From Chloroflexota bacterium (GTDB taxonomy: Bacteria; Chloroflexota; Anaerolineae; B4-G1): a DNA stretch of 53,786 nt. How positions within the stretch are numbered: the stretch's first letter is position 1; each line of letters begins with the position of its first letter. The notes under the pieces were generated by a model that did no database searches, had not been told where the DNA came from, and saw only the letters and a program-made list of their open reading frames with translations. This document shows positions 17,202-24,668 of this stretch, one piece after another. Made by a program: the position numbers and the translations under genes. The DNA lies in the NCBI GenBank assembly GCA_024232355.1, contig JAAEPW010001164.1, positions 1 to 53,786 of the forward strand, given 5' to 3'.

Positions 17202-18131
17202 ATGTCTAAATATCATAAATTGTCACGACGCGAGTTTCTCTCGATGGCAGGAGTCGCCGTTTCTGCTGCAGCTTTGGGGGCTTGTGCGTCTCCAACCGCT
17301 GCTCCCACGCTTGCGCCTACGGTAACATTGGTACCGCCTGAGCCTACGCCGCCTATTCCAGAAGAGATCAAACCGATTGTGCCGGAAATGGTACTGGTCG
17401 AGGCGGGCAGTTTCGAGATGGGGTCTATGGATGGGCATGCACACGAACAGCCCGTACACACGGTGAACATCACACGGTCATTCTATATCGCCAAATATGA
17501 GGTGACCTATGAGGAATACGATACGTTCTGCCAAGACACATCAAGGTACGAACTCGATGATAGAGGCGGTGGGCGTGGAAAGCGCCCTATTATAGGTACA
17601 GACTGGCATGATGCTGTGGCGTACTGTAATTGGCTGAGTGAAAAAGAGGGGCTAACGCCTTGCTACAGTGGAGAAGGTAACTTTACCGAGTGTGACTTTT
17701 TAGCGAACGGGTATCGTCTGCCCACAGAAGCCGAATGGGAGTATGCGGCTCGTGGTGGACCAAAGAGCCAGGGCTATATCTATGCTGGCAGCAATGATCC
17801 CGATCAGGTTGCCTGGTACGACTTTAATTCGGACGGCCATTTTCGTCCTGTCGGGCAAAAGGAGCCGAACGAGTTGGGCGTGTATGACATGAGCGGAAAT
17901 ATGTTTGAATGGTGCTGGGATTGGTATGTCAAGGATTACTATGTTTCATCACCCACGGATGATCCTCTAGGGCCTGATATGCCTGTTGTAGAAAGGCCAT
18001 GGGATTTGAACCGAGTGCGACGCAGCGGAAGTTGGCGCGAGAGTTCGGATAGCATTCGTGTCGCCTATCGCAGCATCGATGGTCCGACTTATCCTGGCGA
18101 CAATGGATTTCGTCTTGTAAGAACTGTTTAA
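17202..18131 (+). CDS. Tat-exported FGE/SUMF1-fold lipoprotein
   Basis: A 309-aa protein with a twin-arginine signal (LSRREFLSMAG) and lipobox-like end (ALGAC), strikingly like the signal of the MBL gene at 8042. The rest is one FGE-sulfatase-type domain: MVLVEAGSFEMGSMDG, YIAKYEVTYEEYDTF, YRLPTEAEWEYAARGG, MSGNMFEWCWDWY, then RRSGSWRESSDSIRVAYRS and NGFRLV. The usual RGGSW reads RSGSW and there is no Cys pair after it, so the copper/cysteine chemistry of FGE is not supported. These folds also serve as sugar or ligand binders. GGAGAAAGAAGA precedes the ATG. Confidence 0.88.
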   Translation: MSKYHKLSRREFLSMAGVAVSAAALGACASPTAAPTLAPTVTLVPPEPTPPIPEEIKPIVPEMVLVEAGSFEMGSMDGHAHEQPVHTVNITRSFYIAKYEVTYEEYDTFCQDTSRYELDDRGGGRGKRPIIGTDWHDAVAYCNWLSEKEGLTPCYSGEGNFTECDFLANGYRLPTEAEWEYAARGGPKSQGYIYAGSNDPDQVAWYDFNSDGHFRPVGQKEPNELGVYDMSGNMFEWCWDWYVKDYYVSSPTDDPLGPDMPVVERPWDLNRVRRSGSWRESSDSIRVAYRSIDGPTYPGDNGFRLVRTV

Positions 18132-18178
18132 TAATTCTGATAAACGTATGGTCAATTGGTAATTCGTAGGAGAATAAT

Positions 18179-19603
18179 ATGCTCAACCAACTCTTTTTGA
18201 CCTGGAAAACAAATCTGAAAATACGGCCGAGTATCATCCTGACCTTTCTGACAATCTTGGCAGCCATCACCTCTTGTGCTACCCCATCCCCCACGTCCAC
18301 ACCCACTTCTGTCGTCCCTGCCACATTGGAACCGACGGATACTGTTACGCCGCCTCCCACGTCGACAGCGACACCAACCGCCACGCCCACCCCCATACCG
18401 CCGACCGCTACCCCCATACCGCCCACACTCACCCCGCTGCCGCCGACGGCGACACCTGGACCGGCCACCGATACCGTCTGCGCCTCTGGGTGTCGCTTTA
18501 CGACCATCCAGGCGGCCATTGATGCTGGCAGTACCGTTGACGGTTCCATTATAGAGATCATCGATCCCATCCACACCGAGGCAGGCATCGTCGTCAACAA
18601 AAGCATTACCATCCGGGGGTTGGGAAGTGATAACACGATTGTGCAGGCCCACGAGGATGTGGAAGAAGCGTCCGCAAGTGTTTTCCTTATCGAGAAAGAT
18701 GCTGCCGTGACTTTGGCCAAGATGACCATCCGGCACGGCAAGCCGAACGAAGATATATGTGGTGGCGGTATTTTGAACGAGGGTACACTAACACTCAGGA
18801 ACTGTGTCGTCAGTGATAACATCGCCAATGGGGGAGGGGGGATCTGCAACAGGGGCCAAAAGAGTGTGCTGATGATTATGGACAGTATCATCAGCGACAA
18901 TATCGCTCGTGCAACTGTGCCAAGAAGCTTTGATTGTGGCAACGGCGGCGGCATCAAGTGCACATCGGGGATGCTGACGCTTGTCAATAGTACGGTCAGT
19001 GGTAACAAAACTGAAACTGGCAGGGGCAGGGGTGGAGGTATTATGGTTAGCTGTAGTTGCACGGCGGCGTTTACCAACACTACGATCAGTGGCAATCATG
19101 CTGCTCCCAAGAGTGCCATATCCCAGGTTCAAGGGCAGGGGCAGGGTGGAGGGATCAACGTCCGGGGTAACCTGCGGCTCGTCAACTGTACCATCAGTGA
19201 CAACCGTGCTGCTGGCAAGGGTGGAGGGGTTTACGTAGGCAAGGGCACTCTGGACTATGTGAACACGATCATTGCCAACAACAATGGTCAGGGTGGAAAT
19301 TGCGTTCTCGGTGCCCCAGAACAGGACGGGGTTAGTGGCGTGATCGGCATCAATAGTAACAACTGGGTTGGAGGTGGCGGCTGCGGTTCGGATGACGTGG
19401 ACGATCCCATGTTGGGCCCTCTGGCTGACAACGGCGGTAATGTATGGACTCATGCATTGCTCCCTGGTAGCCTGGCGATTGACGCAGTTCCCGCGATCAG
19501 TTGTACCCTTTCTATTGACCAAAGATGGGCACCCAGGCCAGTTGTTCAGACATCCGCCGATACCCCGTGTGATATCGGCGCATTTGAGGTGCAAGTTGAA
19601 TAG
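18179..19603 (+). CDS. Right-handed beta-helix lipoprotein
   Basis: A 474-aa lipoprotein with a long N-terminal signal ending AAITSC (Cys near residue 38), a Pro/Thr linker and a parallel beta-helix. The rungs include LTLRNCVVSDN, LMIMDSIISDN, LTLVNSTVSGN, AFTNTTISGN and LRLVNCTISDN, followed by a C-terminal cap (DPMLGPLADNGG, ALLPGSLAIDA, DTPCDIGAFEVQ). It matches the beta-helix part of the gene at 14985 almost segment by segment, which indicates duplication, but lacks the FGE domain. Such helices often bind or cut polysaccharides; no catalytic residues of polysaccharide lyases can be asserted here. AGGAG lies before the ATG. Confidence 0.9.
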   Translation: MLNQLFLTWKTNLKIRPSIILTFLTILAAITSCATPSPTSTPTSVVPATLEPTDTVTPPPTSTATPTATPTPIPPTATPIPPTLTPLPPTATPGPATDTVCASGCRFTTIQAAIDAGSTVDGSIIEIIDPIHTEAGIVVNKSITIRGLGSDNTIVQAHEDVEEASASVFLIEKDAAVTLAKMTIRHGKPNEDICGGGILNEGTLTLRNCVVSDNIANGGGGICNRGQKSVLMIMDSIISDNIARATVPRSFDCGNGGGIKCTSGMLTLVNSTVSGNKTETGRGRGGGIMVSCSCTAAFTNTTISGNHAAPKSAISQVQGQGQGGGINVRGNLRLVNCTISDNRAAGKGGGVYVGKGTLDYVNTIIANNNGQGGNCVLGAPEQDGVSGVIGINSNNWVGGGGCGSDDVDDPMLGPLADNGGNVWTHALLPGSLAIDAVPAISCTLSIDQRWAPRPVVQTSADTPCDIGAFEVQVE

Positions 19604-20654
19604 GTTTCTTACAATCCAAAAGAAAAAGTCTAGGTTCCCCTTTATACTGATAACGATTGCCCTGGCAGTTCTTGTAGGATGTGCCAATGGACCAGTTGCC
19701 AGTGTCCCTTTGCCTGCAACTACTCCTGTACCGCTCACAGCGACGGCAATCTCCCCTACTGTGACTCCTTTGATACCTACACAGACGCCAGCGCACCAAC
19801 TTGGTGTACTGAATGTGATCTCTCCATTGGAAACCACAGAGCTGTATGGCGGACAAGCACTGCGCGCGTCTGTCTATCTCGTGGACTATGATGGCCAACC
19901 GGTGGAGGGGGCTATGGTCCAGGCAGAACTATGGAGTCCTAGTGGAGACATGTTTGCCACATTGCCTCATGTTGACAAAGGTCAAGGTCGTTACCTGGCC
20001 GACTATGTGAACCTTCCGATGCGTGGATCTGGTGGTACTTGGCGCATGGTTGCCAGTGCTACTTGGAGGGATGGCGGACAGGCTCAAACGGAACGCACGT
20101 TCACAGGAATTTCCTCTCCTGCCGAGATGTACCAAAATCTGTATGGTTTTTGGGTTGACCCACCACGTCTCCTCAATTACAACTTTGCCATGTACAATCT
20201 CCACGGGGGCGGCGGATTCCATTTCGAAGACTCGGACTATGAGGATGGCGGTGGTTATGTGATTCTGGATAACTATCGCTACAATGTGAGCGGTGCTACC
20301 TTTGCAGACTTGGGTGTGCATTGGCGACATGCAGATTATCCAACCGATGAGATTGACGCTATTGTCCACGTGCAGAACTTGGCGCGAATGAATCATCAAG
20401 ATCAAGAAACCACCGTCACAAATTTGGCAGCGCAACTGACCACATTCCAAGACCAACCAGCGTGGCACGTGACTGGTCAATTTAAAGAAACCTATACGGC
20501 CGAATCCGCTCCTGGTTGTCCCGCCGAGTGGTTGATCTTTCGCTGCCCTGACTCTGATTGGCTGTGGACCTTGGTGCTCTCTGCCGATAGAGCCGCGTAT
20601 ATGGACTACTTGCGGACGGTACGGGGGACCTTTGAGTGTCCTAAACGTGAATAG
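19596..20654 (+). CDS. Lipoprotein with a FixH/YtkA-like beta-sandwich, unknown function
   Basis: A 352-aa lipoprotein. I choose the TTG start at 19596: GAGGT lies 5 nt upstream, it overlaps the previous gene by 8 nt, and it gives a signal IALAVLVGC. A short Pro/Thr linker leads to a region (about residues 70-160) with LDVxxP-type strands (LNVISPLETTELYGGQALRA, YDGQPVEGAMVQAELWSPSG, MRGSGGTWRMVASATW) like FixH/YtkA or macroglobulin-type sandwich modules. The C-terminal half holds FGFWVDPP-like and HGGGGFHFEDSDYE sequences and a Cys pair (APGCPAEWLIFRCPDSDW) that I do not recognise. No enzyme motif is seen. Confidence 0.75.
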   Translation: MNRFLTIQKKKSRFPFILITIALAVLVGCANGPVASVPLPATTPVPLTATAISPTVTPLIPTQTPAHQLGVLNVISPLETTELYGGQALRASVYLVDYDGQPVEGAMVQAELWSPSGDMFATLPHVDKGQGRYLADYVNLPMRGSGGTWRMVASATWRDGGQAQTERTFTGISSPAEMYQNLYGFWVDPPRLLNYNFAMYNLHGGGGFHFEDSDYEDGGGYVILDNYRYNVSGATFADLGVHWRHADYPTDEIDAIVHVQNLARMNHQDQETTVTNLAAQLTTFQDQPAWHVTGQFKETYTAESAPGCPAEWLIFRCPDSDWLWTLVLSADRAAYMDYLRTVRGTFECPKRE

Positions 20655-20672
20655 AATGAAAGGATGCAGATA

Positions 20673-21728
20673 ATGAGCCTCAAATTATTACGGGCGATAG
20701 CGATTGTTGCCTTGATCATGATGGTTGGATGTACCACATCTTCCCCGACATTACCTTCTAGCACGTCTGAACCACCAGCAGAGATATCTACGGCTACACC
20801 ATTGCCACCAACTGATACATCTGAGCCAACAGCAACATCTACAGCCACACCTGTACCGCCAACCGATACACCTGAGCCAACGGCGACGCCTACCCCGATC
20901 CCGCCTCTCAGCGGCAGTGGCGGCGGAGTGCTCGCCTTTGTTTCTGATCGCAGCGGCAACCCCGGAATCTATGTGATGAACGCCGACGGCAGCGACCAAC
21001 GGTTGTTGACGGACAGTTACGATACGGATCCCGGTTGGTCACCTAATGGCACGCAGATCGTCTTTTCGTCTCTGCGCGCCGATGGCCGCGGAATCTACAC
21101 GATGGATGTCGATGGCGACAACCAACAGCGGCTGACAAAAGTTGAGCGCACGACCGCTAACCCCGATTGGTCGCCTGATGGTTCTCAGATTGCCTACATC
21201 TTTGACCCCAACTGGACCTACGAGGTCTATGTGATGGATACGGCTGGTGGCAGTCTCCAGCCGCTGACAAATGAGGAGGGCGAGTTCAGCGCTGACCCCG
21301 ATTGGTCGCCCGATGGAACACAGATCGCTTTTGTCTCTGACCGCGATGGGAACAAAGAGATTTATGTCATAAACGCCGATGGCAGCGATCCACGACGGCT
21401 GACCAACGACGACGCCAGCGATTTATGGCCTGCGTGGTCGCCAGATGGAACCCAGATCGCTTTTTCCTCCATTCGCGATGGCAACTATGAAATCTACCTG
21501 ATGAACGCCGACGGCAGCAACCTGCGCCGACTGACGAACGACGATGCCCGCGATTGGTGGCCTGCCTGGTCGCCCGACGGTTCGCAAATTGCCTTTCAAT
21601 CCAACCGTGACGGCAATTGGGAGATTTATGTGATGAATCCCGACGGCACCGATCCGCAGCGGCTGACCAACAACGATGCCGATGATTCTAGCCCTGTGTG
21701 GCGGCCTGCGGTTGCCACTGGCGGGTGA
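20673..21728 (+). CDS. TolB-like PD40 six-bladed propeller lipoprotein
   Basis: A 351-aa lipoprotein (start at 20673, 9 nt after GAAAGGA; an ATG at 20664 is also possible). The signal ends MMVGC, then a Pro/Thr/Glu linker to about residue 80. Six PD40 repeats follow, each with a strand such as IAFVSDRDGNKEIYVINADG, an RLT motif and a WSPDGTQIAF motif. Six blades match the TolB propeller. TolB itself works with Tol/Pal, but no tol genes are nearby and this protein is lipid-anchored, so it is better seen as a surface interaction domain. The last blade ends VWRPAV, a degenerate form that could close the ring. Confidence 0.9.
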   Translation: MSLKLLRAIAIVALIMMVGCTTSSPTLPSSTSEPPAEISTATPLPPTDTSEPTATSTATPVPPTDTPEPTATPTPIPPLSGSGGGVLAFVSDRSGNPGIYVMNADGSDQRLLTDSYDTDPGWSPNGTQIVFSSLRADGRGIYTMDVDGDNQQRLTKVERTTANPDWSPDGSQIAYIFDPNWTYEVYVMDTAGGSLQPLTNEEGEFSADPDWSPDGTQIAFVSDRDGNKEIYVINADGSDPRRLTNDDASDLWPAWSPDGTQIAFSSIRDGNYEIYLMNADGSNLRRLTNDDARDWWPAWSPDGSQIAFQSNRDGNWEIYVMNPDGTDPQRLTNNDADDSSPVWRPAVATGG

Positions 21729-21846
21729 CATTCGAGCCTGTGCATCCAGTCCCAATGAGATCGAGGGAGCAAGTCTTGGAACAACCCGTTCTGTATCGCG
21801 AACTGAACGGAGAGAGTGCCGTTTTAGAAATCCAACGGAGATCGTG

Positions 21847-22758
21847 ATGCCAAAAAAGACTCTGCTGACCCCAATCATACTAGCTCTCTTGACCGGATGT
21901 GGACTGATGTCGATGACAGATCCCCCCTCAGTCGGAACCACTCAAACTCGCTCTACCGACGGGATGGTGATGGTGTATGTGCCTGCTGGTGCATTTCAGA
22001 TGGGCAGCGATATGGACAAGATCAGATATGCGCGGGAGCTGTGCAATGAATATGATAGCGAGCAGTCGCTTGTTATTTGTGGGCAGGGGACTTTTGGACG
22101 TGATGAGTGGCCCACACACACCGTGAGGTTGGATGGTTTTTGGATTGATCGGACCGAGGTCACGAATGGACGGTATCGCCAATGCGTGGGAGCAGGGGAT
22201 TGTGATCCGCCAGTGGAAAGCGGTTCGTACACGCGCGACTCGTACTATGGCAACGACACCTACGATGATTATCCAGTCGTTTGGGTCAGGTGGGATCAAG
22301 CAGCAGACTATTGTGCTTGGTCTGGGGGACGGTTGCCGACGGAGGCCGAGTGGGAGTATGTGGCCCGAGGGCCCGAGGGGTTGCTGTTTCCTTGGGGTGA
22401 TACGTTCGATGGAACGCTCTTGAACTATTGCGACGTGGATTGTGGCGGCGTTAACGATGAAACAGTCGATGATGGATATCCCGACACCGCTCCGGTGGCA
22501 AGTTTCCCGGCGGGCGTTAGTTGGTGCGGGGCGATGGATATGGCGGGCAACGTGCGAGAGTGGGTGGCCGATTGGTTTGAACACTATACTCCCGATGAAC
22601 AAGTGAATCCGGCTGGGCCGCCTTTAGGTGATTCACGGATACCACGCGGCGGCTCGTGGTACGATACACCCAAGGACGTACGCAGTACCAATCGCGGCCA
22701 GAACACTCCCGACTATACGCGTCACAAGGTGGGTTTTCGATGTGTTAGTGACTCGTAA
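21847..22758 (+). CDS. FGE/SUMF1-fold lipoprotein
   Basis: A 303-aa lipoprotein with signal ending ALLTGC; the ATG at 21847 is preferred, with GTG at 21844 next to it. The mature protein is one FGE-sulfatase-type domain: MVMVYVPAGAFQMGSDMD, RTEVTNGRYRQC, SGGRLPTEAEWEYVARG, FPWGDTFDG, MDMAGNVREWVADWF, IPRGGSWYDTPKDVRS, VGFRCVSDS. RGGSW is kept but the Cys pair of active FGE is not. It is the third copy of this fold in the island and the only one without a beta-helix gene adjoining. Its fold is clear, its activity unknown. Confidence 0.9.
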   Translation: MPKKTLLTPIILALLTGCGLMSMTDPPSVGTTQTRSTDGMVMVYVPAGAFQMGSDMDKIRYARELCNEYDSEQSLVICGQGTFGRDEWPTHTVRLDGFWIDRTEVTNGRYRQCVGAGDCDPPVESGSYTRDSYYGNDTYDDYPVVWVRWDQAADYCAWSGGRLPTEAEWEYVARGPEGLLFPWGDTFDGTLLNYCDVDCGGVNDETVDDGYPDTAPVASFPAGVSWCGAMDMAGNVREWVADWFEHYTPDEQVNPAGPPLGDSRIPRGGSWYDTPKDVRSTNRGQNTPDYTRHKVGFRCVSDS

Positions 22759-22812
22759 TGATTCTATAGAATTGCTCTTTAGCGACACGACGATACGGTA
22801 GATGAGGTAGAA

Positions 22813-24093
22813 ATGAAAATCCGCTATCTGCATGTATTGATGATCATAACCTTGATGGTGTTGACGGGATGTACCACCCCGCTGCCTGTCGCTACACCGC
22901 TGCCGACGGAAACGCTTGTGAGCAAAGGCGCTTTTGCTTCACCCGAAGCGATGCCGACTGTCACTCCCTCGGTTACTCGGACACTTGAGCCCATCACGGC
23001 AACTCTTGAAAACGAAACACCCCGAGAAACTCCACTGGTGCTTTTTGGCACCTTGATTGATGGTACCGGTGCGGACCCGTTACCTGACGCCGCTCTCATG
23101 ATTCAGGGTGAATACATCACAGCCGTCGGGCCGCGTGACGAGGTGACGGTTCCCGCTGATGCTCGTCACATAGACTTGGCGCAGACGACGATCCTTCCGG
23201 GTTTTATCAATACGCACGTCCATAACGCTTACAACCAACGACACCCGAGGACTTGGGCGCAGGCGGGCGTGACCACTGTGCGGGATGTGGGTGATTCCTA
23301 CCCTGGCCGATATTTTGTGTTACGCGACAGTCTGAACGCTGACCCGCAGTATGCGCGCGTCATTGCTGCCGGACCGCTGGTAACTGTCCCTGATGGTTAT
23401 CCCATCGCCGGAAACAATTTCTCGTCCCTGACAGTGATCTCCCCGGATGATGCGCGCCAAAAGATCGGCCAACTCCTTGATGAAGGTGCCGACGTCATAA
23501 AAATCACACTGACGATAGACTTTGCCCCTTCTCTCTCTTTGGAGGAAGCTGCCGCCATCGTCAAAACCGCGCATGAGCGAGGCATCCCGGTGACGGTTCA
23601 CGCGACACGATTGCTTGACCTGCAACGCGCTCTGGATGCCGGTGTGGATGACATCGCCCACATCATCACCGACCGAGTGCCCGATGAGGTGATTCAACAA
23701 ATGATCCATGCCGATGTTTCCTGGGTGCCGACTTTTGACGCTATGGATGGTCGCGGAATTGACAACTTGCGTCGATTTGTTGAGGCCGGTGGCAGGGTCG
23801 CTTTGGGTAATGATGCCGGTTACCTGCCAGGGCTTGAAATCGGCATGCCGATGAAAGAAATCGAATGGATGCAGACCGCTGGAATGACGCCGATGCAAAT
23901 CATCATCGCTGCGACCCGCGACGCGGCCTACGTGTGCCATCGGGAGGAAGTGTTGGGCACCCTGGAGGTTGGAAAACTCGCCGATGTGCTCGTTGTGGAT
24001 GGCGACCCGCTGAAGGATTTGCAGGCTTTGACCAACGTGCGGCTTGTAGTGCACGAGGGTGTGATCATTCGTGCAAAAGATCTGAAAGAGTGA
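22813..24093 (+). CDS. Amidohydrolase lipoprotein (imidazolonepropionase-like)
   Basis: A 426-aa lipoprotein: signal ending MVLTGC, a Pro/Thr-rich linker to about residue 72, then an amidohydrolase domain of the COG1228 group (prolidase/imidazolonepropionase-like). Metal site residues are in place: HVH in FINTHVHNAY, the carboxylated-Lys position in DVIKITL, His in VTVHATRLLD and DIAHIITD, and the Asp in LGNDAGYLPG. The C-terminus has the small beta-sandwich (LGTLEVGKLADVLVVDGDPL). Exported relatives hydrolyse dipeptides or related amides. Its stop overlaps the start of the next small gene (GTGA). Confidence 0.9.
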   Translation: MKIRYLHVLMIITLMVLTGCTTPLPVATPLPTETLVSKGAFASPEAMPTVTPSVTRTLEPITATLENETPRETPLVLFGTLIDGTGADPLPDAALMIQGEYITAVGPRDEVTVPADARHIDLAQTTILPGFINTHVHNAYNQRHPRTWAQAGVTTVRDVGDSYPGRYFVLRDSLNADPQYARVIAAGPLVTVPDGYPIAGNNFSSLTVISPDDARQKIGQLLDEGADVIKITLTIDFAPSLSLEEAAAIVKTAHERGIPVTVHATRLLDLQRALDAGVDDIAHIITDRVPDEVIQQMIHADVSWVPTFDAMDGRGIDNLRRFVEAGGRVALGNDAGYLPGLEIGMPMKEIEWMQTAGMTPMQIIIAATRDAAYVCHREEVLGTLEVGKLADVLVVDGDPLKDLQALTNVRLVVHEGVIIRAKDLKE

Positions 24094-24353
24094 ACAATCA
24101 AGCATTATCAGCCAAATTAGTGTTTAAAACTGGGCTCACTGTGTCGCTGAACGCCGTCGTGCTGGTGACAGGATGCACGAGCGAGCCATTGGTCACCCTC
24201 GGAGTAGTGCAGGTGATTGTTGCGCCCTGTGTTGTCCAAGCGACGGCTACGTTTGCGCCCATGCCTATGCCTGTCGTGTTGCCTGGTTTTGGCACTGTCA
24301 GAGGCCAAGTTGATGTTCCCTCCACGGAAGATGCGACGGTGAATTTGAGGTAG
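24090..24353 (+). CDS. Short predicted lipoprotein, possibly a remnant
   Basis: An 87-aa frame that starts with GTG at 24090, overlapping the amidohydrolase stop by 4 nt. It opens with a basic N-terminus and hydrophobic stretch ending VVLVTGC, as in its neighbours, then has VVQATATFAPMPMPVV, a short version of the linker seen in the other island genes, and ends after VPSTEDATVNLR. The mature part has no domain. It may be a minimal lipoprotein or the broken 5' end of a lost gene. Coding status rests on the lipobox and the coupled start. Confidence 0.5.
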   Translation: MNNQALSAKLVFKTGLTVSLNAVVLVTGCTSEPLVTLGVVQVIVAPCVVQATATFAPMPMPVVLPGFGTVRGQVDVPSTEDATVNLR

Positions 24354-24486
24354 TGGCCCATCCAGATGCGGATAAATCAGTCACCCTAGGCCATGGTTGG
24401 CTCCTGTCGCCAAGTGTAACCGAAAAAATCTTGCTTTAGCCTTTTCATGAGCTTGTCCCCAATTTGTGACGATCTCTCGCACTTTC

Positions 24487-24537
24487 TTGTACCCCCTGTC
24501 TATCTGTGCTAAAATATAAAAAGCTCGGTAGCTTTTT
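24487..24537 (+). promoter_or_regulatory. Promoter and leader hairpin of the patatin gene
   Basis: The 24354-24668 gap holds TTGTAC (24487-24492), a 17-nt spacer and TAAAAT (24510-24515). Immediately after the expected start of transcription, AAAAAGCT and AGCTTTTT (24518-24525, 24530-24537) form an 8-bp stem with loop CGGT. The hairpin would be at the very 5' end of the message, where it could protect the RNA, or be a weak terminator for the island. Nothing else is visible in the gap. Confidence 0.5.
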
Positions 24538-24668
24538 GGGAGCATGAGGCTGTAGTGTTGAAGGATTTCATGGAATGAAACGATCGTTGGCGCCGAGTGG
24601 ACAAGTTGGAGAATTTCTTTTTTAAGGACAGGGTTGACAACTTTTCACCGTTTGAAAAGAGAACATCA

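Noticed and set aside
17929..19095. 388-codon open frame on the minus strand
   Set aside because: It mirrors the Pro/Thr linker and beta-helix repeats (Val/Gly-rich shadow). Two other long minus frames at 18788-19837 and 13639-14517 are of the same kind.
20673..21728. Genuine TolB of the Tol-Pal system
   Set aside because: No tolQ, tolR, tolA or pal gene is close, and the protein has a lipid anchor and linker not found in TolB.
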